A stretch of 64,000 nt of DNA. Origin: Neoarius graeffei (lineage: Eukaryota > Chordata > Actinopteri > Siluriformes > Ariidae). The translations under genes and the position numbers were made by a program. Below, one piece after another: positions 22,851 through 35,478 of this stretch (position 1 is the stretch's first letter; each line of letters starts with the position of its first letter). The stretch is taken from assembly GCF_027579695.1 (NCBI RefSeq), contig NC_083587.1:57328238-57392237 (forward strand), read 5' to 3'. The notes below the pieces were generated by a model. It made no database searches. It saw only the letters and a list, made by a program, of their open reading frames with translations, and was not told where the DNA came from.

Positions 22851-23277
22851 TTTCTGATATTGCTCCACTATTTGTTGGCGCAGAATTAGGGGGATTGGTG
22901 ATCCTCTTCCCATCTTTACTTCTGAGAGCCGCTGCCACTCCAAGATGCTCTTTTTATACCCAGTCATGTTAATGACCTATTGCCAATTGACCTAATGAGT
23001 TGCAATTTCGTCCTCCAGCTGTTCCTTTTTTGTACCTTTAACTTTTCCAGCCTCTTATTGCCCCTGTCCCAACTTTTTTGAGATATGTTGCTGTCATAAA
23101 ATTTCAAATGAGCCAATATTTGGCATGAAATTTCAAAATGTCTCACTTTTGACATTTGATATGTTGTCTATGTTCTATTGTGAATACAATATCAGTTTTT
23201 GAGATTTGTAAATTATTGCATTCCGTTTTTATTTACAATTTGTACTTTGTCCCAACTTTTTTGGAATCGGGGTTGTA
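22851..23277 (-). mobile_element. Tc1-like remnant, copy 2
   Basis: Counterpart of 10187-10615, same N-terminal helix-turn-helix and terminal sequence. The THAP-carrying transposon is inserted at its inner edge. Confidence 0.6.
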
Positions 23278-23676
23278 CAAGTCGAACCATGTGTTCACTG
23301 TGAGAAAGGTGTGAAAGAGAAGCTTTCTAAATAACACACTATATAAAAGTGAGCCCATATCATCATAGCTTCACATCTTGTGATGCAACGGGTCAAGACT
23401 GCAGCATGACTCATTCCATGGGTGTTTTGTTTATCATTGCAGGCAAAGTGTTCTTTGAGTAAATGTTTAGTCATATGAAGTCTTTCTTGGTAATTTACTC
23501 ACACGTCAGAGAAAAATGTTAATGATGTTAATGTTCCTGGCAAACAAAACCACAACTAACAGCTATGCTTATCACTCATTCATATGTACCTGGTCTTTAA
23601 AAAGAGATGTGTGGGACTTTTTTTTCTTTTTCAATTTTGCTTGCACAATTATTTTTGCACCCTGTCAGAAATACCG
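23278..23676. other. unassigned sequence, copy 2
   Basis: Counterpart of 10616-11013. Nothing recognised. Confidence 0.4.
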
Positions 23677-24312
23677 TCCTGGCCCAGTTGCAGTAAAACA
23701 GGCCCAAACCATGATACTACCACCACCATGTTTCACAGATGGGATAAGGTTCTTATACTGGAATGCACTGTTTTTCTTTCTCCAAACATAATGCTTCTCA
23801 TTTAAACCAAAAAGTTCTATTTTGGTCTCATCCGTCCACAAAACATTTTTCCAATAGCCTTTTGGCTTGTCCACGTGATCTTTAGCAAACTGCAGATGAA
23901 CAGCAGTGTTCTTTTTGGAGAGCAGTGGCTTTCTCCTTGCAACCCTGCCATGCACACTGTGGCAGCGGGGGCGTGGTCAAGCGTCGGTCTGTGACCGGAG
24001 GGTGGAGTTAGGGAAGGTAAGTGGCAGAATCACTGCACCTGAGGTCTATTAACGTGTGTTTGTGTGTCTTCTCCAGTGACCACGCCCTATTTAAAGAGAG
24101 AGGGAGAGCTCTCTCCCCAACCAGAAGACTTGTGTGTGTGTGCGTGCGTGCGTGCGTGCGTGCGTGTGTGGCTGGGGGAGTGTTCAAGCTGAAAATAAAA
24201 AGAGTTTTTGAACTTAATTCTGGCCTGCCGTCTTTCTGTGCTCCTCCCACTCATACAAACTGCCACAGTGGTGCCGAAACCCAGGAACGGAGCACAGGAA
24301 AAGAACAACCCC

Positions 24313-25538
24313 ATGGAGTCTTCCCCCTTCGCAGACCTGGTCCACGCCCTCGCCACGGCCCAGCAGAGCCAGCACCAGGGGCTAGTCGCCCTCCGGAAGG
24401 AACAAGAGCACCAGTTCGAGGCCCTGGTGTTGGCGCAGCAGGAAGATCGACAGGCGTTCAGGCACCTCCTCGCGTCGGCGGGGTCCACCACCTCCACCGC
24501 CGCGGGCCCTTCTCCCCTCACCCTAACTAAGATGGGCCCGCATGACGACCCCGAGGCCTTCCTCACGCTCTTCAAGCAGGCAGCAGAGGCCTCGAACTGG
24601 CCAGTGTAACAGCGCGCGGCGCGCCTCCTCCCCCTGCTAACGGCCGAGGCACAGCTGGCTACGCTACAGCTCCCCGCCGACCACCGGCTGGGTCTACACG
24701 GACCTTCACCGGGCCATCCTCCAGCGGGTGGGGCGCACCCCCAAACAGCAGCGACAGCGCTTCCACGCTCTGCGCCTGGAGGAAGTCAGCCAGCCATTCG
24801 CGTTTGGCCAGCAGCTCCAGGATGCCTGCTGGTGGTGGTTGAGGGCCGACAACCACGACGCCGAGGGAATCATCAATCAGGTGGTACTGGAGCAGTTCAT
24901 CGCCCGCCTACCAGAAGGGACTGCAGATTGGGTCCAGTGCCACCGCTCGGCATCGCTGGATCAGGTCATCGAGCTGGCAGAGGACCATTTGGCGGCTGTT
25001 CTGATGGCAGGACAGTGGACATCCTCTTCTTCCCTCTCCTCTCGCTTTCTCTCCCCCTCTCCTCCTGTGTCTCGTCCTCGCCCCATTCCCCCACGGGGTG
25101 CGATGGGCCGGCTGGGGTGGGGCTGGCCCCCGTCTCCGCGGTGCCCTCCTGTTTTTCCTTTCTGTGTCTGTCTCTTCCCCTCCTCAGGTGAGTGAGCCCC
25201 AGAGCGCCGGTGCAGACAGGAAGCCCGGGCCGGTTTGCTGGCGCTGCGGGGAGCTGGGCCACCTCCAACAGCAGTGCTCTGCAATGGAAGTGGGCGCAGT
25301 GGTCCGGATCCCTGACGCACCAGGAGCCGCCCTCGATCGGGCCAGAGCGTATCGCATACCGGTGAGTATCCAAGGGGATACATATCAGGCGTTGATGGAC
25401 TCTGGCTGTAATCAGACCTCAATTAACCAAAGCCTGGTGCAAGACGAGGCATTGGGGGGAGCACAGGGGGTGAAGGTGTTGTGTGTGCACAGGGATGTTC
25501 ACAGCTACCCTTTAGTGTCGGTCCACATTCTTTTCTGA
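24313..25538 (+). pseudogene. gag: B2 gag-protease, broken
   Basis: Same plan as in B1: gag start, stop at 24607-24609, a frameshift near 24690, the capsid C-terminal part open from 24728 to 25195, then the CCHC knuckle and the protease motif MDSGCNQTS in another frame ending at a TGA at 25536-25538. The start was chosen because it corresponds to the second Met of element A and directly follows the primer site. Confidence 0.8.
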
Positions 25539-25559
25539 GGGGAAAAATTTAGAGTAAAG

Positions 25560-28540
25560 GTGGCAGTTAATCCTCGCCTCACCCACTCGATAATTTCGGG
25601 GACTGATTGGCCGGGATTCGGGGAGTTAATGAGACATTTAGTGAAGAGTGGGTCCTTCCGTAGTTCAGCAGGGGGAGGTCCCGGTGTCGCATTGGCGGGA
25701 GCAGCTGTCACAGAGCCATCTACGTCATCTCCGCATCAGAGTGAGGAGCAGCAGTTTCCTCCTCCCTCTCTCGGGGAATCCCTCGCAGATTTCCCATTAG
25801 AGCAGTCCTGAGATGAGACTCTGCAGCATGCGTTTGACCAAGTGAGAGTAATCGATGGTCAAACGCTCCAGCCAAACGCCACCCCGTCCTTCCCCTATTT
25901 TTCTATTATGAAGGATAGATTATACCGAGTGATGCAGGACACTCAGACTAAAGAGCAAGTCGTGCAGCTTTTGATTCCAAAGAGCCGCCGGGAATTGCTA
26001 TTCCAGGCGGCTCACTTTAATCCCATGGCTGGACACTTAGGGCAGGATAAGACACTAGCCCGAATAATGGCCCGGTTCTATTGGCCAGGGATTCGCAGCG
26101 ATGTCTGTAGGTGGTGTACGGTGTGCCGCGAATGCCAGTTAGTAAATCCAGCAGCCATTCCAAAAGCGCCTTTGCGCCCTCTCCCATTAATCGAGACCCC
26201 GTTCGAAAGAATTGGGATGGATCTTGTCGGGCTATTAGATCGGTCAACATGAGGGTACCGCTTTATTTTAGTTCTGGTGGACTATGCAATGCGATACCCA
26301 AAAGCAGTGCCTCTTCGCAATATCTCAGCACGCAGTATTGCGGAAGCGCTCTTCCGCATCATCTCCCGAGTTGGAATCCCAAAAGAGATTCTGACTGACC
26401 AAGGCACCTCATTTATGTCACGTACACTGAACGAACTGTATGGGTTATTAGGAATTAAGCTGATCCACACCAGCGTTTATCACCCACAAACGGACGGTTT
26501 AGTTGAACGGTTCAATCGCACCCTCAAAAATATAATTAAAAAATTCGTAAACAAGGACGCACTTAATTGGGATAAATGGTTCGAACCCTTGTTATTTGCA
26601 GTGCGAGAGGTCCCCCAAGCCTCCACGGGGTTCTCCCTGTTCGAATTGTTATATGGGCGTAAGCCGCGCCGCATTCTAGATGTGCTGCGAGAAAATTGGG
26701 AGGAGGGACCTTCACCAAGTAAAAATGAAATTCAATACCTTATTGACCTGCGCGCAAAACTTCACACACTCACACACCTAACCCAGGAGAATTTGCGGCA
26801 GGCCCAAGAACGGCAAACCCGCCTATACGACAGGGGTACGTGCCTTAGGGAGTTTGCACCAGGAGATAAAGTACTCGTACTGTTGCCCACATCGAGCTCC
26901 AAATTGATCGCCAAGTGGTAAGGACCCTTTGAGGTCACACGGCGAGTCGGGGACATCGACTACGAGGTGAGGCGAACGGACAGGCGTGGGGTGCTACAGA
27001 TTTACCACCTCAATCTGCTCAAACTCTGGAACGAGGAGGTCCCCGTGGTGTTGGTGTCGGTGGTTCTGGAGAAGGCGGAGCTGGGACTGGAGGTTCAATA
27101 GGGAGCATTGGCATCACGTACCTCTCCGGTCCCCTGTGGAGACCATCTCTCCCCGACCCAACTCGCGGAGGTTACCCAGTTGCAGACCGAGTTTTCGGAC
27201 GTGTTCTCGCCCCTGCCCGGCCGCACCGACCTCATAGAGCACCACATTGAGACACCCCCGGGGGTGGTAGTGCACAGCCGCCCTTACAGGCTACCCGAAC
27301 ACAAGATAAAAGTGGTTCGGGAAGAACTCGAGGCCATGCTCGAAATGGGCATCGTCGAGGAGTCCCACAGTGACTGGAGCAGCCCAGTGGTCTTGGTACC
27401 CAAGGCCGATGGGTCGTTCCGGTTCTGTGTAGACTATAGAAAAGTCAACGCAGTGTCTAAATTCAACGTCTACCCAATGCTTTGTATTGATGAGTTGCTC
27501 GATCAACTAGGCATGGCTCACTTTTACTCGACACTGGATTTGACAAAGGGTTATTGGCAGATCCCCTTGACTCCTTTATCCCGAGAAAAAACGGCCTTTT
27601 CCACACCGTTTGGCTTACACCAGTTTGTCACACTTCCTTTTGGGCTGTTTGGGGCACCCGCTATGTTCCAGCAGCTGATGGATAGGGTCCTCTGCCCCCA
27701 CGCCACCTATGCGGCCGCGTACCTCGATGATATCATTATCTATAGTAATGACTGGCCGCAGCACCTGCAACACCTGAGGGCCGTCCTTAGGTCGCTGAGG
27801 CGAGCGGGTCTCACAGTCAACCCAAAGAAGTGTGCGATTGGGCATGTGGAAGTACGGTATCTGGGCTTCCACTTGGGCAACGGGCAGGTGCGTCCCCAAA
27901 TTAACAAGACAGCAGTAATTGCGGCCTGCCCGAGGCCCAAGACCAAAAAGGGGGTGAGACAGCTCCTGGGGCTGGCTGGCTACTATCGTAAGTTTATACC
28001 TAATTATTCGGACGTCACCAGCCCACTGACTGATCTGACTAAAAAGGGGGCACCAGACCCGGTCCAGTGGACGGAGCAATGCCAGTGGGCTTTCTCTGAG
28101 GTGAAGGCTGCACTGTGTGGGGGGCCATTATAACACTCCCCTGACTTTTCTCTCCTTTTTATGTTACAGACAGATGCCTCGGACAGGGGGATGGGGGCTG
28201 TTTTGTCCCAGGAGGTGGAGGGGGAGGACCGTCCAGTGCTATACACCAGCAGAAAGCTGTCGGTACGTGAGGGGCGCTACAGCACCATCGAAAAAGAGTG
28301 CCTCGCGATCAAGTGGGGGGTCCTCGCCCTCCGCTACTACCTGCTGGGATGCCCTTTCACCCTCTGTTCAGACCACGCGCACGTCCAGTGGCTCCACCGC
28401 ATGAAGGATGCCAATGCGTGGATCACCTGTTGGTATCTGGCACTCCAACCCTTTAACTTCAAGGTGATCCACAGGCCGGGGGTGCAGATGGTCGTAGTGG
28501 ACTTCCTCTCCCGTCAAGGGGAGGGGGGTCGGCTGCAGGC
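25560..28540 (+). pseudogene. pol: B2 pol: integrase, RT and RNase H with stops
   Basis: Integrase is open in pieces (25842-26252, 26277-26921) separated by the stops seen in B1. RT is longer than in B1: 27108-28133 is one frame that contains FCVDYRKVN, YLDD (near 27725) and the RT-RNase H connection, because the TGA present in B1 at 15159 is CGA here. RNase H follows from 28161 (TDASDRG) after a TAA. Confidence 0.82.
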
Positions 28541-29585
28541 CGGATGGCCGCCCAGCCTTAGTCGGGCGGTGGGGGTATGTGGAAGCGGGGGCGTGGTCAA
28601 ACGTCGGTCTATGACCGGAGGGCGGAGTCAGGGAAGGTAAGTGACAGAATCACTGCACCTGAGGTCTATTAACGTGTGTTTGTGTGTCTTCCCCAGTGAC
28701 CGCGCCTATTTAAAGAGAGAGCGAGAGCAGAGGGAGAGCTGTCTCCCCAACCAGAAGACTTGTGTGTGTGCGTGCATGCGTGTGTGGCTGGGAGAGTGTT
28801 CAAGCTGAAAAGCTGAAAATAAAAAGAGTTTTTGAACTTAATTCTGGCCTGCCGTCTTTCTGTGCTCCTCCCACTCATACGAACTGCCACACACACCATT
28901 GTTGTTCAGTGTTCTCCTGATGGTGGACTCATGAACATTAATATTAGCCAATGTGAGAGAAGCCTTCAGTTGCTGAGAAGTTACCCTGGGGTCGTTTGTG
29001 ACCTCACCGACTATTACACGCCTTGCTCTTGGAGTGATCTTTGTTGGTCGACCACTCCTGGGGAGGGTAACAATCGTCTTGAATTTCCTCCATTTGTACA
29101 CAATCTGTCTGACTATGGATTGGTGGAGTCTAATCTCTTTAGAAATGGTTTTGTAACCTTTTCCAGCCTGATGAGCATCAACAACGCTTTTTCTGAGGTC
29201 CTCAGAAATCTCCTTCGTTCATGCCATGATCCACTTCCACAAACAAGATCAAACTTTGATAGATCCCTGTTCTTTAAATAAAACAGGGTGCCCACTCACA
29301 CCTGATTGTCATCCCATTGATTGAAAACACCTGACTTTAATTTCACCTTCAAATTAACTGCTAATCCTCGAGGTCCACATACTTTTGCCACTCACAGATA
29401 TGTAATATTGGATCATTTTCCTCAATAAATAAATGACCAAGTATAATATTTTGTCTCATTTGTTTAACTGGGTCCTCTTTATCTACTTTTAGGACTTGTG
29501 TGAAAATCTGATGATGTTTTAGGTCATATTTATGCAGAAATATAGAAAATTCTAAAGGCTTCACAAACTTTCAAGCACCACTGTA

Positions 29586-30165
29586 GGAGTCCATTTCTGT
29601 CCCCCAAGGTACAATCTACACTAATGTACCCCCCAGGGCTCATTATTGGACCTCCATGTGTACCTTTTTAGGGCAAGAAAGGTATATTCCCAAGCAGTAT
29701 ATAAAGGGTACAGATAAGTACCTTAGAGCAGTGGTTCTCAACCTTTTCTACTTTAAGGCCCACCTATTTATACTTGTAATGAGTTGGGGCCCATTAAAAA
29801 AAGATCCCCAGTTATTTTGGCTCATCTATTTTATTAGAATCTAATCATCTACTGTAAAGCATATTAATGGGATGTGACATCACTCCCTGTTACACTTGGG
29901 AGCCCAGGAATCAAATACATGCAATAAAAACAAACTGTTTTTAATTGTAGGTATTGTACGGATGTAAAACTGTATGGATGTGCCAGAAGCCAACATAAAG
30001 CCATGCATGCAGGGCATTCTCAGTCAAAAGGGATTAATGATCCAAAAGTGGAGTCTAGTCCATTAACACAAGAACTTTTTGCCATGTTTGTGTACAGCAA
30101 ACAAGCAAGTTATTAAAACCAAGAAGTGGATATAGAAACCACTCAATGGGATTAGATCCTTCAGA
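29586..30165. repeat. dispersed repeat fragments, copy 2
   Basis: Counterpart of 16943-17522, with CAGTGGTTCTCAACC (hAT-like end) at about 29729. No gene. Confidence 0.45.
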
Positions 30166-30899
30166 CGTGGACATTAACAAAGCACATTTACTGTACTTGA
30201 GTACTGTACTTAAGTACACTTCTTGAGTATCTGTACTTTACTTGAGTATTATTTTTTTGGCAACTTGTGACTTTAACGTCACTACATTTGAAAGACAAAT
30301 ATCGTACTTTTCCCTCCACTACATTTCTATCAAGGTCCTCATTACTCCTTACTATGAAGCAGCTTTGAAAGTGGATGTTTTTTTCTTTTCTTTTCTAAAA
30401 CGTGATTGGCTTTTTCGCAGGTGACACTGAGACAGCTGATCAGTAATCACTAGGGTCACGTCACATCCATAGACTGTATAAAATCAAGTTCAGTGATTTC
30501 TCTGCAGCATTATTTAACAAGATCAGTTGATGGCAGAATGGAAGGAGGCGGTTCTTCTGGGGAATGCACACACTCATGGCTTTACCTGGAACCCATGTTT
30601 CAGTTTTCTGAAAGAATTAAAGATTCATTTTGTTTTAATTGTTTGCTATGTTTGCTTAAAACAGAACACATCACAGCCTACAAAAACTCACTGTCCGACC
30701 TGTGGAAGCATATTGAGGTATATAAAGGTTTTATTCCAAGAGAAAGCTTGCGATGAAGTTGTCTGTACTTTTAGAGCTAGTGATAACGTTGCAATAGCTA
30801 TGCAGTCTGATTTGTCAAATGGCTTTCTATGGATTTGCCTGCCAAGTTGCCGTAGCCTTGTCCATGGCTAACGTTTACTCATAGCTAGTTAACTTGGAC
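30166..30899 (+). pseudogene. hAT transposase 5' fragment with BED-type zinc finger
   Basis: The left part has the TACTTGAGTACTGTACTTAA-type sequence often seen at fish hAT ends. From about 30520 a frame reads FQFSERIKDSFCFNCLLCLL, then YKNSLSDLWKHIE. The C-x2-C pair and the His after NSLSDLWK fit a BED finger of hAT transposases. The catalytic region is absent. Only copy 2 of the tandem duplication contains this piece. Confidence 0.5.
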
Positions 30900-31162
30900 A
30901 CTGTTAGTTAGCATGTAAAAATGGAGTTATGCTAACACGAATAAAGTTAACTTATCTGAAGTCCTTTCAGAAATTTGTTTTAGCATAATCTTGCCAAATA
31001 AACAGAATGTAGAAATGTTTATTTTCTAGTTACTAGAAAATAAACATTTCTACATTCTGTTTATTTGGCAAGATTATGCTAAAACAAATTTCTGAAAGGA
31101 CTTCAGATAAGTTAACATTATTCGTGTTAGCATAACTCCATTTTTACATGCTAACTAACAGT
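30900..31162. repeat. nearly perfect 263 bp palindrome
   Basis: Arms 30900-31030 and 31032-31162 are 131 bp each, with a single T as loop at 31031 and only one mismatch found by eye (AATAAAG against AATAATG). A smaller palindrome, CATGCTAAC..GTTAGCATG, follows at 31147-31170. Copy 1 keeps the right arm (about 17550-17685) but has only a short scrambled remnant of the centre. Confidence 0.92.
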
Positions 31163-31587
31163 TAGCATGTAAAAAATGGAGCATGCACAGCATTCCGGAT
31201 GAGATAGCAAGACCAGTGGGGTCTCCGTGGATTGTTATCGGGTCTGGCAGGCGAAGGAGGCGGCGTCGGGAGAGGAAGCAAAAGCGAGGCTGCAGAGCCG
31301 GCCTGTTGACTAAGCTCAGAAAACAGCTACTCAAACCTCCACTGCCAAGCCTCTACCTCTCCAACGCCAGATCCATGGTAAACAAGACGGACGATAGGGA
31401 ATTACAGCTGGCTGGAAATCGTTACGTTCGAGAATGCTGCATGCTAATCATCACAGAGATGTGGCTACATCCACAAATACCCGACGCTTCAGTGCAGCTA
31501 GCAGGCCGCATGCTACACAGATCGGACAGGACCAGCGACTCTGGGAAAAAAAGAGGTGGTGGGCTTTGCATCTACGTGAATGAAGGT

Positions 31588-31792
31588 CAGAGGTGGAAAA
31601 ACTGGATTGACAAAGTAAAAGTCCTGCTTAGGTTTTCCTTCTGCCTGTGCTCTCAACACAGGTGATTTCACCAATTAGCTCATCAACCTGGCTTAGGGGA
31701 TGTGGTAATTAGGATCAGCTGATTCATTGAATTGGCTGGAGCAAAAATGTGGCAGGGTTTTTACTTTCTGCACCCAGGTTTTTCCACCTCTG
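31588..31792. mobile_element. hAT-type MITE inside the LINE, copy 2
   Basis: Duplicate of 18104-18308, 205 bp, with the same ATGAAGGT target duplication (31580-31587 and 31793-31800). Confidence 0.85.
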
Positions 31793-32189
31793 ATGAAGGT
31801 TGGTGTAACAATAGCACTGTACTGGACAGACCTTGTTCCCCGGACTTAGAATTAATGTCGGTGAGATGCAGACCCTTCTTTCTGCCCAGAGAGCTAGCCG
31901 CCGTTATCATCACTGCCGTCTACATACCACCAGATGCTAATGTAAGAACCGCTCTTTCTCTACTGCTTGATGCCATAAACAATCACCAGCATGCCTACCC
32001 AAACGGCGCGCACATCATCGCAGGAGATTTTAATCAGGCAAATCTCAAAACTGTTTTACCGAAATTTCACCAGCACGTGAAATGTTCAACAAGGGAGGAT
32101 AAAACTTTAGATCATGTGTACTCTAACCTCAAGAGTGCATACAGAGCCATACCCCTCCCTCACCTGGGACAGTCAGATCACCTCTCACT

Positions 32190-32878
32190 CAGTGCGTTTA
32201 CATGCACATAGAGAAAATCGAATTTCTGCCGTTGCTCGACTGAAATCATAGTTCTAAATGCCATGGAAACACCTTAGCTAGGCTGAAATTGAACCGAACT
32301 TGATTTCTCGTAATCGAGCTACATGACCTAGATTATGCGATTTTTGCCGAGCTACTTAGTGCATGTAAACCCTATCGAGCTACATAGTCAAGCTACTTAC
32401 TTCAGCACTGCCCCTTCCAGAAGTGACGAGACCACAAGCAGGAAACACGACAGCCTCAGTCGGCATGACAACAGTAGTAGCGAGCAGCAGAAGAGGTCAG
32501 GAGGAACAAACAAACAAGAGAAAATGACGAGCAGAAACCTGCACTTCTGGAGCAATGAGGAGACAGAGTTCATGCTCATTCAGCTTAAGAAGTTGAATAT
32601 ATTAAAATTCATGGACGGGAGGAAAACGCACAATGGAGAACACAGAACTGATAACTTTGTTTACACTCTTGAATAGCTCTTCTTCATGATGACAACCGGA
32701 AGTGTACCAACACGATGGGGCGGGTAGCGCCACCTGTGGCTCAGGTGCACAATGTATCTCACACAATAGCTCGATTTCCTTGTGTGCATGTAGGATTGGA
32801 TTTCTCTGGCACCCCTGCTGGGACCCTTTGCTCGATTACCGACAGCAGCTCGATTTGGATGTGCATGTAAACGTACTG
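32190..32878 (+). mobile_element. Harbinger-like non-autonomous transposon, copy 2
   Basis: Duplicate of 18706-19396, 689 bp, flanked by ACT (32187-32189 and 32879-32881). The Myb-like fragment is at about 32525-32640. Confidence 0.65.
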
Positions 32879-33869
32879 ACTGTTCCTGGCTTCAGCATAC
32901 ACCCCCCTCAGCCGACAAACAAAGCCCAAAAGACAGACCATTATCACCTGGCCTGACGACTCCCTCCCCCGACTCCAGGACTGCTTTGAACAAACACAAT
33001 GGGGGACTTTCCACTATGAGGACCTGGCCACATTCACAGACACAGTACTGTCTTACATCAAGTACTGCATGGGTATGGTCACTGTGGAAAAGACCATCCA
33101 GGTGTAGCCAAACCAGAAACCGTGGATGACCAGCTAGGTCCGCTCACTTCTCTGGGCCCGCGATGCGGCCTTCAGATCCGGTGACAGAGCACTCTACAGC
33201 ACAGCTCGCGCCAACCTGAGGAGAGGCATCAAGGCCGCCAAAGCAGACTACAAGGGGAAGATAGAAGGGCAACTCAACAACCCCTGACAGGTGTGGCAGA
33301 GCATACAGTCCCTCACCAACTACAAGGGCTGTGCTGTGACACCTGGGGACTCAGACGCGGCACTGGCAGAGGAACTAAACAGCTTTTTTGCCCGCTTTGA
33401 GTCCCAAGCTCAGAACTCAGTCACACCACCCCAACCCCCACTACAACCCACACCAACCTCTGACACCACCCCACTCACCGTGGAGGTGGAGGATGTGAGA
33501 CGTGTGCTCCGTGCTGTCAACCCCAAAAAGGCCACAGGACCAGATGGAGTACCAGGGAAAGTACTCAAGGCATGTGCTGACCAGCTAGCATCAGTCTTCA
33601 CTGACATTTTCAATCTGTCACAGGAACAAGCCAACATCCCAGCCTGTCTATAATCGGCCACCATCATCCCAGTCCCCAAAAGTCACCCACAACCAACCTC
33701 AACGACTTCCGCCCAGTAGCACTCACTCCAGTCATCACAAAGTGCTTTGAAAAACTGGTGCTGAGACACATCAAAGCCTGTCTCCCCCCCCACCTTTGAC
33801 CCACAACAGTTTGCATACTGGCCAAACAGATCCACTGAAGATGCCATAACCACCACCCTTCATGCTGCA

Positions 33870-34865
33870 TTGAGCCACCTTGAGAAAAGGGGGAGCTATG
33901 TCAGGATGCTCGTCATTGATTACAGCTCAGCCTTTAACACAATAATACCGTACATTCTTATCCCCAAGTTGGCCAACCTGGAGGTCCCACCCTCCACCTG
34001 CTCCTGGATTAAGGACTTTCTGGTCAACCGACCCCAGCACGTGAAGCTGGGTCCCCACCGCTCATCTGCCCGCATGCTCAGCACTGGCTCGCCCCAAGGC
34101 TGTGTGCTGAGCCCACTACTCTACTCACTCTACACGCATGACTGCAGACCCACCCACCCTGAGAACATCATTGTGAAATTCGCAGATGACACAACGGTGG
34201 TGGGGATGATCACAGAGGGGAGCGAGGTGGCCTACAGAGATGAGGTCCTTAGACTCAGCGAGTGGTGTGCCTTCAACAACCTGGTGCTGAACATCTCCAA
34301 AACTAAGGAATTCATCCTGGACGTCCGACGGAACAAAGCCGCCCCTGCCCCCCTGTACATCAACGGCGAAAGCATGGAGCGAGTGGAGTCCTTCAAATTC
34401 CTTGGGGTCCACATCTCTGCTGACCTCTCCTGGGCAGCCAACACCACCGCACTGGTTAAAAAGGCACAGCAGAGACTACACTTCCTGAGAGTGCTCAGGA
34501 AGGAGCAACTTGACACGAACCTGCTGGTGACCTTCTACCAGTCAGCCATTGAGAGCCTGCTGACCTATGCTGTGTCAGTGTGGCACTCAAGCTGCACAGA
34601 AGTGGACAGAAAAAGACTGCAGAGGGTGACTAACACAGCACAAAAGATCATCGGCTGCCCTCTACCTCCCTTGTCCACCATTTACAACTCCCGGTGCCTA
34701 GGCAGGGCAAAGAGCATCATAAATGACTATACACACCCTGGCTTCCACCTCTTCGACCTGTTGCCCTCTGGCAGGCGCTACAGGGCCATACCAGCCAAAA
34801 CAAACAGACTCAGGGACAGTTTCTTTCCAATAGCTGTCACAATACTCAACTCAAGTTTGCACTGA
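33870..34865 (+). pseudogene. LINE reverse transcriptase, C-terminal 331 codons open
   Basis: The frame covers the RT core from [10 protein letters not shown] through [10 protein letters not shown], the catalytic FADD and the thumb with [11 protein letters not shown], and ends in [13 protein letters not shown]. The upstream part of the same protein (33291-33653 and earlier) is in other frames or behind stops, so this copy is not functional. It would copy LINE RNA at a nicked target in an intact element. Confidence 0.82.
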
Positions 34866-35478
34866 GGAACTGTCATGCTTGAACACCACTGACAAGGTAA
34901 CCATCACCACAATGCTGCTAACCACTTGAACTCAAACCTAGTCTCTCCTTGTCAGATTGTAAACTGTCATATTTGCACTGTAAATGTCACAAGACTGTCA
35001 TATTGCACTATCATATCAAGTCAGTTCATCTGTTCTTAGACATCCTCTTCCTTTGTCATTTTAAGTACTGTAAACTGTCATATTTGCACTTTTAACATCA
35101 TACCTATCTGTAAACTGTCTTATTGCACTATCATACCAAGTCAGATCATCTGTTTTTTAGTTGCCTACATACTGAAAATAGGTGTCTGTACATGCCAATG
35201 CTACCTCTATCACTTGATGCAGCTAGTCACTTTATTCTCAACCCTGTTACTGCTATGCACCTGTGTTCCTTCAGGGACTTGCACAAGTTTATGTATAGTT
35301 GTCAGTAGTTTTTTTTTTTTTTTTAGTAGTAGTAGTTTTATATTAGTTTTATTGTACATATTTTCCTATGTTTATTTTAGTATTTATGTGCTCACTTTTT
35401 GGTGAAGCTTTAAATCTCATTGTACTTGTATAATGACAATAAAGGCTTTCTATTCTATTCTATTCTATTCTATTCTAG

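Larger units (their letters stand above)
23958..28891 (+). mobile_element. Gmr1-type Gypsy retrotransposon, copy B2 (decayed)
   Basis: Duplicate of B1 with LTRs at 23958-24267 and 28578-28891, the primer site at 24269-24286 (one mismatch to tRNA-Phe) and the same target duplication CACAC. It shares the pol stops of B1. Gag starts at 24313 and is broken by TAA at 24607-24609. The CCHC knuckle is the normal CWRCGELGHLQQQC and the 18 bp protease duplication of B1 is absent. Confidence 0.88.
23677..29583 (-). mobile_element. Tc1-type transposon split by a Gmr1-type element, copy 2
   Basis: Pieces 23677-23957 (central transposase part with WTDETK) and 28892-29583 (N-terminal part and right terminal repeat, then TA). 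It is the duplicate of 11014-16940. Confidence 0.8.
19991..33472. repeat. large tandem duplication, copy 2
   Basis: It repeats 9051-19990 and is about 2.5 kb longer. The main extra parts are the THAP-carrying transposon (21094-22847) and the hAT fragment with the left arm of the palindrome (about 30166-31030). After 33472 the LINE continues into its RT region, which copy 1 lacks. Confidence 0.9.
31181..35478 (+). mobile_element. Jockey-superfamily LINE, copy 2 (5' truncated)
   Basis: It runs from the endonuclease start region to a 3' tail of TTCTA repeats (about 35447-35476) after AATAAAGGC. Endonuclease motifs: NARSMVNKTDD, GDFN and SDHLSL. RT motifs: KKATGPDGVPGKVLK (about 33525), FADDTTVVG (about 34180) and [13 protein letters not shown]. 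Stops and frameshifts occur around 33110, 33286, 33650 and 33800. Two MITEs interrupt it. The pentamer-repeat tail fits LINEs of the L2/CR1/Rex1 group; I cannot place it further. Confidence 0.85.
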
